Below, piece by piece: positions 36,317-44,934 of a stretch of DNA of 64,000 nt. A program made the translations under genes and the position numbers. Numbering within the stretch: position 1 is the stretch's first letter; each line of letters starts with the position of its first letter. The notes under the pieces are model-generated. The model was not told the DNA's origin and did not search any database. It was given only the letters and a program-made list of their open reading frames with translations. Source of the DNA: Pseudomonas umsongensis (GTDB taxonomy: Bacteria > Pseudomonadota > Gammaproteobacteria > Pseudomonadales > Pseudomonadaceae); assembly GCF_002236105.1 (NCBI RefSeq), contig NZ_NIWU01000009.1, positions 1 through 64,000 on the forward strand, written 5' to 3'.

Positions 36317-36988
36317 ATGCCGACTTCACTCGCCGACTGGAAAGGCGTACCGGCCCCGACAGCCCAACTGATCGAAGGGCGTTTCATCCGCCTGGAAAGA
36401 CTCGACCCGGCGCGCCACGGCGACGATTTGTTCAACGCCCTGCAAGGCCCGGGTGCCGATCCGAAACTGTGGGACTACCTGCCTTACGGTCCTTTCCCGC
36501 AGCGCAGCGTATTCAACGACTGGCTGAACAACCACGCCGCCAGCAGCGATCCCTACTTCTTCAGCGTGATCGACCGCGCCAGCGGCGAAGTACAAGGGAT
36601 CCTCAGCCTGATGTCGATCGTCCCGGCCCAGGGCCGCATTGAAATCGGCCACGTGACCTTCGGCGCGCCGATGCAACGCTCACCCAAGAGCACCGAGGCC
36701 GTCTATCTGCTGGCCAAGGAGTCTTTCGCCCTCGGCTACCGGCGCCTTGAGTGGAAATGCAATAACGCCAACGCCCGCTCCAAGTACGCGGCCGAGCGCC
36801 TGGGGTTCAGTTTCGAAGGCGTGTTCCGCCAGCACATGGTCGTCAAGGGGCAGAACCGCGACACCGCCTGGTATTCGATCATCGATTCGGAATGGCCGGC
36901 GATTGGCGCAGGGTTCGAACGCTGGTTGAGTGATGAGAACCAGACGGATTCTGGACAGGTGAAAAGCCTGGTGGAGTGTCGGGGGTAA
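36317..36988 (+). CDS. GNAT acetyltransferase, RimJ/RimL type
   Basis: A 223-residue protein of the 'acetyltransf_3' group. LIEGRFIRLERLDPARHGDDLF is the usual start, IEIGHVTFGAPMQRSPKSTEAVYLL the acetyl-CoA-binding segment and LEWKCNNANARSKYAAERLGFSFEGVFR the motif B with the N-x-x-S arrangement. AAGGAG precedes the ATG by seven bases. It is the third gene of the MocR-divergent operon. Substrate unknown. Confidence 0.88.
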   Translation: MPTSLADWKGVPAPTAQLIEGRFIRLERLDPARHGDDLFNALQGPGADPKLWDYLPYGPFPQRSVFNDWLNNHAASSDPYFFSVIDRASGEVQGILSLMSIVPAQGRIEIGHVTFGAPMQRSPKSTEAVYLLAKESFALGYRRLEWKCNNANARSKYAAERLGFSFEGVFRQHMVVKGQNRDTAWYSIIDSEWPAIGAGFERWLSDENQTDSGQVKSLVECRG

Positions 36989-37037
36989 GACATCAGTGAG
37001 GGAGTGGAAGCTCCCTTGCCACGGTTTCAGCCCCCCT

Positions 37038-37748
37038 TCAACTCCCCGAAAACCGATCCCGACTGTTGGTCAGGTGCAGCACCATCGCTGCTCGAGCCGC
37101 ATCGGGATCCTGTCGCTTGATCGCGTTGAAAATCGCTTCATGCTCCAGATTCGCCAGCTGCCCCAATTGCGAAAAGTCGGCGCCTCCACGTTCGTCGGCC
37201 TTCACCTGGGTACGAGGAATCATGGCATTGCCCAGGTGCTGCATGATTTCCGTGAAAAACGTATTACCGGTCGCCTCGGCAATGATCTGGTGAAAGCGCT
37301 TGTCTTGCTCGACGCAACTATCGTTGTTCGCCAGCGAAGCCTGGTAATCACTCAAGGCCTGACGCATACGCGCGAGCTGATCGTCGGTTCTGCGCATAGC
37401 GGCCAGTGCAACCGCCTGCACCTCCAGGCCCAATCTCAGCTCCAGCATGCTGCGGACACTCGCAACGGTATCCACATGCAGGCGCAGCCCTGGCTGGGAG
37501 GGTTGCTCCAGCACGAATGTGCCGATTCCGTGTCGTGTCTCGACTAGCCCCGAAGCTTGCAGCTTGGAGATAGCCTCCCGGACAACAGTGCGGCTCACGC
37601 CATGTTCGAGAACGATGGTGGATTCCGAAGGCAGCTTTTCGCCTGGCTTCAATTGGCCGAGCAAAATGCGCTGGGTCAGTGCTTCGACCACGCCCTGAGC
37701 CAGATTATTGGAGCGTCTGCGGACAGGGGTTCCGCTTTCAATTTGCAT
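37038..37748 (-). CDS. FadR-family GntR regulator
   Basis: A 236-residue regulator. The winged helix is GEKLPSESTIVLEHGVSRTVVREAISKLQASGLV (residues about 35-75) and the rest is an all-helical FCD ligand domain with metal-type His residues (CVEQDKRFHQIIAEATGN). It is divergent from an MFS transporter and gudD, which suggests it senses a sugar acid or its product. A TTGT-N3-ACAA palindrome lies about 110 bp upstream. Confidence 0.9.
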   Translation of the reverse strand: MQIESGTPVRRRSNNLAQGVVEALTQRILLGQLKPGEKLPSESTIVLEHGVSRTVVREAISKLQASGLVETRHGIGTFVLEQPSQPGLRLHVDTVASVRSMLELRLGLEVQAVALAAMRRTDDQLARMRQALSDYQASLANNDSCVEQDKRFHQIIAEATGNTFFTEIMQHLGNAMIPRTQVKADERGGADFSQLGQLANLEHEAIFNAIKRQDPDAARAAMVLHLTNSRDRFSGS

Positions 37749-38306
37749 AGGTTCGAGTCCACGGAATTTTGCTTCACAGAGCTTAACACCCCACCGGAGA
37801 TTCTCTGGCGAAATGCGAATGCACCCCCGCTACACCAGGTTAGAAAAGACTCCTACTTGTATGACAACACATCTATAAAGAACTGATTAATTCGGGACAC
37901 CTTCCAGCTGAATGACAGGTCCAGCCTCTCAGACCCGGCACAATGCTGCAGTTAAACCCCTATAAATACTGAATAAAATAACCAAATACATTATTTTTTC
38001 ACGTCGTTATGCACACAAAACACCATCCGCCGCATTGCAGCCTCAAAAAACCACTTGTATGATGTCTATCAACTTAACCCGCTCCAGACATCTAAACAAA
38101 AACCATCGATGCAGGCGAATCCCATGAATCCTCAAGTACTCAAGTCCCTCCTCTCGCAAGACCTCCCTGCCTTTTCCTTTGACCGACCCCGACGCGACCC
38201 TGATCAAGGCGCTCGGTGCCTGGTAACTCGACAGCAATAACCGGCAGCCAGGCCGCCGCTATCACGCTCAAACCCGCATAAAAATAATCAGTGGGAGATT
38301 TGAATT
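37749..38306. promoter_or_regulatory. Divergent region: operator-like sites and a kdgD-like remnant
   Basis: A 558-bp gap between the FadR-type regulator and the glucarate transporter. The decamer ACTTGTATGA occurs at 37855-37864 and at 38053-38062. At the first site it is part of TTGTATGACAA (37857-37867), with TTGT and ACAA arms, a form expected for FadR-type repressors. From 38124 an apparent broken start of a kdgD gene is seen. I see no other gene. Confidence 0.5.
38124..38214 (+). pseudogene. Putative remnant of a KdgD (5-dehydro-4-deoxyglucarate dehydratase) start
   Basis: From the ATG at 38124 the translation begins MNPQVLKSLLSQDLPAF, which resembles the KdgD N-terminus (pattern M-N-P-Q-x-L-K-S-x-L-S). 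One base later in frame, LPFPLTDPDATLIKALGAW follows to a stop; KdgD has FP-x-TD-x-DA at this point. A single frameshift between the two frames would join them. Only about 30 codons remain. The match is from memory of the family, so the call is tentative. Confidence 0.4.
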
Positions 38307-39671
38307 GTGAACAATTCAAGCAACGCATCTGTCGTTCCAGAAAATGATTCGGTTCTCGCGCGCGCCGTGAGCAAAGTGAAGAGACATGTGCTCCCGCTTT
38401 TCGTGATCATGTTCATCCTCAACTACATCGACCGGGTCAACATCGGTTTCGTGCGCACGCACATGGAACATGACCTCGGGATTGGCGCTGCCGCCTATGG
38501 CCTGGGCGCAGGCCTCTTCTTCATTGGCTACGCACTGTTCGAAGTGCCCTCCAACATATTGCTGCAAAAGGTCGGCGCCCGGATCTGGCTGACCCGCATC
38601 ATGTTCACCTGGGGCATCGTCGCCACGCTGATGGCGTTCATCCAGAACGAAACCCACTTCTACATCCTGCGCTTTCTGTTGGGTGTCGCCGAAGCGGGCT
38701 TCTTCCCAGGCGTGATCTACTACTTCACTCGCTGGTTGCCAGGCGTCGAGCGCGGCAAAGCCATCGCCATTTTCCTCAGCGGCTCAGCCGTTGCCTCGCT
38801 GATTTCCGGTCCGCTGTCGGGTGCCCTGTTGCAAATCGAAGGCTTTGGCTTTCACGGCTGGCAATGGATGTTCGCCATAGAAGGCCTGGCCTCGGTGTTC
38901 CTCGGTTTCTTCGTCTGGTTCTGGCTTGATTCCAAACCCCATGACGCCAAGTGGATGACACGCGAGGAGCAGGATGCGCTGGTCGGCGCCATCGATCAGG
39001 AGCAACGCGAACGTGAAGCCCTGACCAGCGTAAAACCGACCATTGGCAAACTCCTGAAAGATCGCCAGATCCTGCTGTTCTGCACCTTGTACTTCTGCAT
39101 CCAGCTGACGATCTATGCAGCGACTTTCTGGCTGCCCAGCATCATCAAGAAGATGGGTGACCTGAGTGATGTACAGGTAGGTTTCTTCAACTCGATCCCA
39201 TGGTTGATCTCGATCATCGCCATGTACAGCTTCGCTGCGCTGTCGGGCAGGTTCAAGTTTCAGCAAGCCTGGGTTGCAACTGCCTTGTTGATTGCAGCTG
39301 CCGGCATGTTCCTGTCCACCACCGGCGGGCCGATCTTCGCGTTCGTTGCCATCTGTTTTGCCGCCATCGGCTTCAAGTCGGCGTCATCGCTGTTCTGGCC
39401 AATTCCCCAGGGCTACCTGGATGCACGCATCGCCGCCGCCGTCATTGCACTGATCAACTCGATCGGCAACCTGGGCGGTTTCGTGGCACCCACGACCTTC
39501 GGTTTCCTGGAACAGACGACCGGGTCGATCCAGGGCGGCCTCTATGGCTTGGCCGGCACCTCGGTTCTTGCCGCGATACTGGTGTTTTTTGCCAGGACCT
39601 CACCCAAGCCATCACCCGTGCTGACACCACCGAACGCTGCTTCAACGCATGCGACAGTCAAAGCGCACTGA
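38307..39671 (+). CDS. MFS transporter, probable glucarate/galactarate importer (ACS family)
   Basis: A 454-residue inner-membrane transporter with about twelve helices. FILNYIDRVNIGFVRTHMEHDLG, VGARIWLTRIMFTWGIVATLMAF and FLLGVAEAGFFPGVIYYFTRWLP are the signatures of the anion:cation symporter (ACS) family of sugar-acid permeases such as GudP. The start is GTG at 38307 with GGGAG nine to ten bases upstream. It lies 41 bp upstream of gudD and is divergent from the FadR-type regulator, so they form a glucarate module. Confidence 0.88.
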   Translation: MNNSSNASVVPENDSVLARAVSKVKRHVLPLFVIMFILNYIDRVNIGFVRTHMEHDLGIGAAAYGLGAGLFFIGYALFEVPSNILLQKVGARIWLTRIMFTWGIVATLMAFIQNETHFYILRFLLGVAEAGFFPGVIYYFTRWLPGVERGKAIAIFLSGSAVASLISGPLSGALLQIEGFGFHGWQWMFAIEGLASVFLGFFVWFWLDSKPHDAKWMTREEQDALVGAIDQEQREREALTSVKPTIGKLLKDRQILLFCTLYFCIQLTIYAATFWLPSIIKKMGDLSDVQVGFFNSIPWLISIIAMYSFAALSGRFKFQQAWVATALLIAAAGMFLSTTGGPIFAFVAICFAAIGFKSASSLFWPIPQGYLDARIAAAVIALINSIGNLGGFVAPTTFGFLEQTTGSIQGGLYGLAGTSVLAAILVFFARTSPKPSPVLTPPNAASTHATVKAH

Positions 39672-39712
39672 CTCCATTGTTCGTTGAACGACCATACTCG
39701 TAGGAACTTGCC

Positions 39713-41065
39713 ATGAACGCTGAACATTCTGCCAACGCCACCCAGTCACCTGTCGTCACCCATTTTCAAGTCATACCCGTCGCGGGCCACGACAGCATGC
39801 TGCTGAACCTGAGCGGCGCCCACGGACCATTCTTCACCCGCAACATTGTCATTCTCAAGGACAGTTGCGGTAATACTGGCGTGGGCGAAGTTCCGGGGGG
39901 CGAACGCATCCGTGAGACCCTCGAAGACGCTCGCGCCCTGGTGATCGGCCAGCCCATCGGCCAGTACCAACGCATCCTCAACCAGATGCGTAGCACCTTT
40001 GCATCCCGGGATGCGGCCGGTCGCGGCCTGCAAACCTTCGACCTGCGCATCACCATTCATGCGGTGACTGCGATGGAAGCCGCGCTGCTCGACCTGCTGG
40101 GTCAGTTCCTCGAGGTGCCGGTGGCTGCATTGCTCGGCGAAGGGCAGCAACGCGATGCGGTGAAGATGCTTGGCTACCTGTTCTACATCGGCGACCGCCA
40201 TGTCACGGACCTGGCTTACCGTAACGAGGCCGACGCTGAAGACGACTGGTTCCGGATTCGTCATGAGAAAGCCATGACCGCCGAAGCCGTCGTGCGCCTG
40301 GCAGAAGCAGCGAGCGCAAAATATGGCTTCAACGATTTCAAGCTCAAGGGCGGTGTGTTGAGCGGCGATGAAGAAATCGAAGCGGTCACCGCGCTGGCTG
40401 AACGCTTTCCTGACGCACGGATCACCCTTGACCCGAATGGTGCATGGTCGCTTAAAGAAGCCATCCGTTTGTGCCGCGATCAGCATCACGTCCTCGCCTA
40501 CGCCGAAGACCCGTGCGGTGCAGAAAACGGCTACTCGGGCCGCGAGGTCATGGCCGAATTCCGCCGGGCCACCGGACTGAAGACCGCCACCAACATGATC
40601 GCGACCGACTGGCGCGAAATGGGCCACGCCATTCAATTGCAATCGGTCGACATCCCGCTCGCCGACCCGCACTTCTGGACGATGCAAGGCTCAGTGCGTG
40701 TTGCCCAGATGTGCCACGAATGGGGCCTGACCTGGGGCTCGCATTCCAACAACCACTTCGATATCTCCCTGGCCATGTTCACCCAGGTAGCAGCCGCCGC
40801 ACCGGGAGAGATCACCGCGATCGACACGCACTGGATCTGGCAGGACGGCCAGCGCCTGACCCGGGAACCGCTGAAGATCGAAGGCGGCTACGTAAAGGTT
40901 CCGACCCGACATGGCCTGGGCGTAGAGATCGACATGGACGCGGTGGCCAAGGCTCACGAATTGTACAAAGGCATGGGTCTTGGCGCGCGGGATGACAGCG
41001 TCGCGATGCAGTTCCTGATTCCGGGCTGGCGCTTCAACAACAAGCAACCTTGCCTGGTGCGCTGA
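39713..41065 (+). CDS. gudD: Glucarate dehydratase
   Basis: A 450-residue enolase-superfamily enzyme that dehydrates D-glucarate to 5-keto-4-deoxyglucarate. Catalytic residues known from the E. coli enzyme are present with a shift of five: K210 and K212 (FKLKGG), metal ligands D240 (TLDPNG), E265 (AYAEDPCG) and N294 (TNMIATDW), and H344 (HSNNH). Length matches the family. No intact kdgD or ketoglutarate-semialdehyde dehydrogenase gene follows, so the rest of the pathway must be elsewhere or be lost. Confidence 0.95.
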   Translation: MNAEHSANATQSPVVTHFQVIPVAGHDSMLLNLSGAHGPFFTRNIVILKDSCGNTGVGEVPGGERIRETLEDARALVIGQPIGQYQRILNQMRSTFASRDAAGRGLQTFDLRITIHAVTAMEAALLDLLGQFLEVPVAALLGEGQQRDAVKMLGYLFYIGDRHVTDLAYRNEADAEDDWFRIRHEKAMTAEAVVRLAEAASAKYGFNDFKLKGGVLSGDEEIEAVTALAERFPDARITLDPNGAWSLKEAIRLCRDQHHVLAYAEDPCGAENGYSGREVMAEFRRATGLKTATNMIATDWREMGHAIQLQSVDIPLADPHFWTMQGSVRVAQMCHEWGLTWGSHSNNHFDISLAMFTQVAAAAPGEITAIDTHWIWQDGQRLTREPLKIEGGYVKVPTRHGLGVEIDMDAVAKAHELYKGMGLGARDDSVAMQFLIPGWRFNNKQPCLVR

Positions 41066-41095
41066 CTGACAGGTCCACAGCCAGGTGCCCTAACC

Positions 41096-41683
41096 CTAAG
41101 TTGCACCCTGGCGCCGCTTGCGGAACTCGGCGACCTTATGCCGGTTTCCGCACAGCGCCATGCTGCACCAGCGCCGTTTGTGCGCCTTGGTGCGGTCATA
41201 GAACATCAATGAACATTCCGCGTTTTCGCATTTGCGCACCAGATTGAAATCGCCTTCAGCCAACAACTCGGCAGCGGCATAAGCCAGCCGGCTCAGGCAT
41301 TGGCTGGCGGCATCACCCTGACGGAAGCGATCCAGTACCGGCGCGCCGCCCTCCTCCCACACCAGTTGCGGCACCGCCGCCAACAGAAATGCATTCAACG
41401 CTGCCGGATCCGCCAGGCGATTTTCCCGGCGGGCTGCGACCAGGCCCTCGATGCTGTCGCGCAGCTTGCGCAATCGGGCGAGCAAATGCCCGTCGCTCCC
41501 TTCCACGCCTGTCACCCACCCGAACCCCGACTGCTGCAGCCACGACGCCGCATCGGAATCGGTGCCGAGCAAGTCTTGCCGCTGACCATCGACCATCATG
41601 CGGGTGTTCAGCAGGTCCAGCGCCGGGTGATCGGCCAGTAGCAACGGCGCAGGCAGTTCAAGGGGGGTGACGTCGTCAGTCAT
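41096..41683 (-). CDS. CGNR zinc-finger regulatory protein (ABATE domain)
   Basis: A 195-residue protein with an N-terminal ABATE-type domain (LLLADHPALDLLNTRMMVDG) and a C-terminal CGNR zinc finger: C-x-x-x-x-C in KCENAECS, then RRWCSMALCGNRHKVAEFRKRR. Such proteins are thought to be transcription factors. GGAG lies seven bases before the ATG at 41683; the open frame extends to 41767 but the added residues overlap operator-like repeats. It is divergent from an alpha/beta hydrolase. Confidence 0.88.
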   Translation of the reverse strand: MTDDVTPLELPAPLLLADHPALDLLNTRMMVDGQRQDLLGTDSDAASWLQQSGFGWVTGVEGSDGHLLARLRKLRDSIEGLVAARRENRLADPAALNAFLLAAVPQLVWEEGGAPVLDRFRQGDAASQCLSRLAYAAAELLAEGDFNLVRKCENAECSLMFYDRTKAHKRRWCSMALCGNRHKVAEFRKRRQGAT

Positions 41684-41713
41684 GGAAATCTCCAGGGAAT
41701 AACCAGACAGATT

Positions 41714-41743
41714 GTAACCCATAAAAATAGTTTGACCAGTTAC
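41714..41743. promoter_or_regulatory. Operator-like element 1 (GTAAC...GTTAC)
   Basis: A 30-bp element GTAACCC-A-TAAAAA...CAGTTAC with inverted GTAAC/GTTAC ends. A 31-bp near-copy begins 54 bp downstream at 41768. Both lie in the gap between the CGNR regulator and the alpha/beta hydrolase. Confidence 0.55.
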
Positions 41744-41767
41744 ATAATCCATGCAAAATAGATTCAA

Positions 41768-41798
41768 GTAACCCGTAAAAACACTTTTATACAGTTAC
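41768..41798. promoter_or_regulatory. Operator-like element 2 (GTAAC...GTTAC)
   Basis: The second copy, GTAACCC-G-TAAAAA...CAGTTAC, ends 14 nt before the hydrolase ATG at 41813. The identical ends and conserved TAAAAA suggest that one protein binds both, probably the CGNR regulator. Confidence 0.55.
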
Positions 41799-41812
41799 AG
41801 GATCAATGAACA

Positions 41813-42706
41813 ATGACCACTTCCCGACACACCAACGTTGCCTACAAATTCGTCGAAGCCGACGGCGTCAAGGTGTTCTATCGCGAAGCCGGCGCTGTCG
41901 ACGCGCCGGTACTGTTGCTGCTGCACGGCTTTCCCAGCTCGTCGCACCAGTTCCGCGAGCTGATCCCGCTGCTGGCGGACAAATACCGCCTCATCGCGCC
42001 GGACCTGCCCGGATTCGGCTTCACCGAAGTGGCGGCTGAACGTCACTACGTCTACACCTTCGATGCGATCGGCGAGACGCTGCGCCAGTTTGTCGATGTA
42101 CTGGGACTCCAGCGTTATGCGATGTATTTCTTCGACTACGGCGCCCCCGCTGGCTTGCGCCTGGCGCTGGCTTACCCGGATCGGGTGAGCGCGATTGTTT
42201 CGCAAAACGGCAATGCGTATCTCGAAGGTCTGGGGGATGCGTGGGCGCCGATCCGCCAGTACTGGGCCGACCCGTCGCCCGCCAATCGCCAGGTGATCAA
42301 GGATGCCATCCTGCATCTGGAAGGCACGCGCTGGCAGTATGTGGAGGGCGTGAGTCATCCCGAGGTGATCGCACCCGAGGCGTACCATCTGGACGCGCTT
42401 CTGCTGGAGCGGCCCGGCAACAAGGACATCCAGCTCGACCTGTTCCTTGATTATCAGAACAACCTCGAGCTGTATCCGGCATTCCAACAGTTCTTTCGCG
42501 ACACCCAGGTGCCAACGCTGGCGATCTGGGGCAAAGGCGACCCCTTCTTCATTCCACCGGGCGCCGAGGCCTATCAGCGCGACAACCCCAATGCGGTGGT
42601 CGAGTTGCTCGATACCGGCCACTTCGCCCTGGAGACCCACGTCGACCATATTGCCCGGCGCATCGTCGAAGTCGTGGGCAACGACATCAACTCAAACGTC
42701 GCGTAG
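41813..42706 (+). CDS. Alpha/beta hydrolase (haloalkane dehalogenase/epoxide hydrolase type)
   Basis: A 297-residue cytoplasmic hydrolase. LLLHGFPSSSHQFRELIP supplies the HG-x-P oxyanion motif. The nucleophile is an Asp in FFDYGAPAG (about residue 108), as in haloalkane dehalogenases and epoxide hydrolases, with the base His in DTGHFALETHVD near residue 265. The substrate is unknown. The ATG at 41813 is preceded by AGGA. It is divergent from the CGNR regulator and followed by a perfect hairpin at 42708-42730. Confidence 0.87.
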   Translation: MTTSRHTNVAYKFVEADGVKVFYREAGAVDAPVLLLLHGFPSSSHQFRELIPLLADKYRLIAPDLPGFGFTEVAAERHYVYTFDAIGETLRQFVDVLGLQRYAMYFFDYGAPAGLRLALAYPDRVSAIVSQNGNAYLEGLGDAWAPIRQYWADPSPANRQVIKDAILHLEGTRWQYVEGVSHPEVIAPEAYHLDALLLERPGNKDIQLDLFLDYQNNLELYPAFQQFFRDTQVPTLAIWGKGDPFFIPPGAEAYQRDNPNAVVELLDTGHFALETHVDHIARRIVEVVGNDINSNVA

Positions 42707-42707
42707 T

Positions 42708-42730
42708 CAGGGCCCGGCATCCGGGCCCTG
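42708..42730. terminator. Perfect hairpin between convergent genes
   Basis: CAGGGCCCGG (42708-42717) pairs with CCGGGCCCTG (42721-42730) around three bases, immediately after the hydrolase stop and just before the end of the minus-strand dehydrogenase gene. No T tract, so a terminator role is likely but not certain. Confidence 0.6.
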
Positions 42731-42734
42731 ATGC

Positions 42735-43733
42735 TCAGGCCTGAGCCAACGCGCCATCGAACGCTGGCGTCAACCCCGACGACGCCAGCTTTTGCACAAA
42801 GGCTCCCATCCGCTGCTGCTTGTAGGCCTCCACGTCCAGTTCACGGTAATCGTAGAAACCCTGGCCGTCGCGCAGGCCGTTGCGGCCGTTGTGCATGTTG
42901 TCGGCAATCACCTGTGGCGATTCGAAGCGCGGCGCCAGCGCGCCACTGAGGTAATGCGAGGCGTAGTAGAGAATGTCGCCGCCACCCCAGTCGATGAACT
43001 CGAGCAGTCCCAGTACCGAGAAGCGCAAGCCGAAGCCAATGCGAACGGCTGTGTCGATATCCTCTGCGCTGGCCACGCCCTCTTCCACCATCCGTGCGGC
43101 TTCGTTCATCGCCAGTGCCTGGATGCGCGGCACGATATAGCCCGCCACCGGATTGCACACCACCGGCACCTTGCCGATGCGCTTGAGCAGTTGCAGCAGC
43201 CGCTCGACCACCTGTGGGCAGGTCGCGGCGCTGCGGCTGACTTCCACCAGCGGCATCAGGTGCGCGGGATTGAGCCAGTGCGCGTTGACGAAGCGCGCCG
43301 GCGTGCTGACCATTTCACTCAACTCGGTAACTAGGAAAGTCGAGGTGGTCGACGCGATGATCGCCGACGCCGGGACATGCTCGCTGACCCAGGCGAACGT
43401 CTGTTGCTTGGCCTCGATGACTTCCGGCACGGCTTCGAACACCAGCTCGCATCGGCGCAACGCCTCGCAGGCCCGGTCCCGGGTTTGCAGGGTCAAGCGC
43501 GATAGCGCGATGTCCGCCTGTTCCGGCTGGAGCACTCCGAGGCGAACCAGCATGAGCAGTTCGCCGCGGATGTTATTGCGCACGCGCTCGAAGTAGTCGT
43601 CGCGCTCATCCTCGGCGCGCTCCTTGATGTCAATGAGGGTAACCGGCAAGCCCGCATGGATGAAGGCCAGGGCAATGCCCTCGCCCATCCGGCCGGCGCC
43701 GACCACGCTGACCTGAGGCAATTCAATGCTCAT
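42735..43733 (-). CDS. 3-hydroxyacyl-CoA dehydrogenase family NAD-dependent enzyme
   Basis: A 332-residue oxidoreductase. VSVVGAGRMGEGIALAFIHAG is the N-terminal NAD-binding loop, ELVFEAVPEVIEAKQQ the E-(A/S)-V-x-E motif, and VNAHWLNPAHLMPLVEVS carries the catalytic His with its NP-x-H-x-M-PLVE context; L-carnitine dehydrogenase and 3-hydroxybutyryl-CoA dehydrogenase look alike here. The C-terminal 6-phosphogluconate-like domain ends at about 320. It overlaps the upstream opine-dehydrogenase-like gene by four bases, so the two work together. Confidence 0.87.
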   Translation of the reverse strand: MSIELPQVSVVGAGRMGEGIALAFIHAGLPVTLIDIKERAEDERDDYFERVRNNIRGELLMLVRLGVLQPEQADIALSRLTLQTRDRACEALRRCELVFEAVPEVIEAKQQTFAWVSEHVPASAIIASTTSTFLVTELSEMVSTPARFVNAHWLNPAHLMPLVEVSRSAATCPQVVERLLQLLKRIGKVPVVCNPVAGYIVPRIQALAMNEAARMVEEGVASAEDIDTAVRIGFGLRFSVLGLLEFIDWGGGDILYYASHYLSGALAPRFESPQVIADNMHNGRNGLRDGQGFYDYRELDVEAYKQQRMGAFVQKLASSGLTPAFDGALAQA

Positions 43734-44839
43734 GATTGAAAGCCCTTGGTCAGCAGTTCGGTCATCCGTTCGCGGTCGAGCCCGGCCAGACCGAGGTTTT
43801 CCAGGGTGCGGCCTTCGGCGTAGAGATCACGTTCGGCAACGACCGAAGCGATGCTCAGCAGGCCCTGGGCAACCGGGGTCGGCACACCGGCCCAACGGCC
43901 AACGGACACCAGGAAGGACAGGCCCAGGCGGGTGTCTTCGAGCATGTAGCGATGGGTCTGCAGGTCGATGTCTTCGCGCCAGTCACCGCTGTCGGTCAGC
44001 TTGCCATGGGCACCGCGACCGTACATCCACGCCTCGCCTTCGCTGGTGTTGTAATGGTCGGCCAGGGGAAAGTGCGGTGCGCCGTAGGTCAGTGCTTCAC
44101 GCACGGCCATGCGCTCGGCGTCCAGCTGGTTGGTCACGCGACGAATCGACGGCTGGGTGCCTTCGTTATGAATGTCCCAGGCTTCGAAATGCTCCAGGGG
44201 ACCTGCGTTCATCATGATCAGCGGTGGGTGGATGATGGGACCTGCGTTCATCAACGCACCGCTCAAGGCGTCTTCGATCGGTTCAACGCTCGGGTAGGCC
44301 TCGCGCAATACCGTGAAGGCGTGCTCGGACAGGTTGCTGGGGAACACGCCAGTCGGCAGGCGGGTCGCGTAGCAACTGATCACCAGCTCGCTGGCGCCAT
44401 GCTTGCGTACGAGGTACGGCAGCGTACCGGTTTCAGCGAAGGCGACTTTGGCCAGGTTACCGGCATCAGCCATGGCCTTGGCAAACACGTAGCTGCCGAA
44501 AGTGCCCGGTGGCAGGAACACCACCTGGCCATCGCGCAGATGCGGCGCCACATGCCTGGCCAGGTCTTCGTGGGAGGTCGATGGCAGCGGGATGATCACC
44601 AGTTGCGCGTCGCCCAGGGCTTCGGCCAAATCGTCGGTGAACGACAGTTTGTCGCCAGGTTTGCCGACGGACAGCTGACGGGTACCCCGATAGTCCCTGA
44701 TGGTCAGGCTGCCGATGGCCAGCAACTCTTTGAGCGCTGCCGAGTCGCGCCGCCACAGGCGGACCTGATGCCCCTTTTCAGCCATCTCGACAGCTGCGGC
44801 GTAGCAGCCATGTCCCCCACCCAGCACGGTAATATTCAT
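43730..44839 (-). CDS. Opine/octopine dehydrogenase family protein
   Basis: A 369-residue NAD(P)-dependent enzyme. MNITVLGGGHGCYAAAVEMAEKGHQVRLWRR is the dinucleotide fold; SGALMNAGPIIHPPLIMMNAG in the middle is the octopine-dehydrogenase domain with its catalytic His. Family members oxidise or form N-carboxyalkyl amino acids (opines). It begins an operon with the dehydrogenase at 42735 and lies next to an AraC regulator, MFS transporter and OprD porin, so a catabolic role is likely. True substrate unknown. Confidence 0.85.
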   Translation of the reverse strand: MNITVLGGGHGCYAAAVEMAEKGHQVRLWRRDSAALKELLAIGSLTIRDYRGTRQLSVGKPGDKLSFTDDLAEALGDAQLVIIPLPSTSHEDLARHVAPHLRDGQVVFLPPGTFGSYVFAKAMADAGNLAKVAFAETGTLPYLVRKHGASELVISCYATRLPTGVFPSNLSEHAFTVLREAYPSVEPIEDALSGALMNAGPIIHPPLIMMNAGPLEHFEAWDIHNEGTQPSIRRVTNQLDAERMAVREALTYGAPHFPLADHYNTSEGEAWMYGRGAHGKLTDSGDWREDIDLQTHRYMLEDTRLGLSFLVSVGRWAGVPTPVAQGLLSIASVVAERDLYAEGRTLENLGLAGLDRERMTELLTKGFQS

Positions 44840-44934
44840 CGAGTTGCTCCTCTTGTAAGAGACTCGATGCTATCGGGCTGCACCGCCACGGACTTTCCCG
44901 ATTGCGCAGCCGACTGACGGATTACGCAGAAGTC

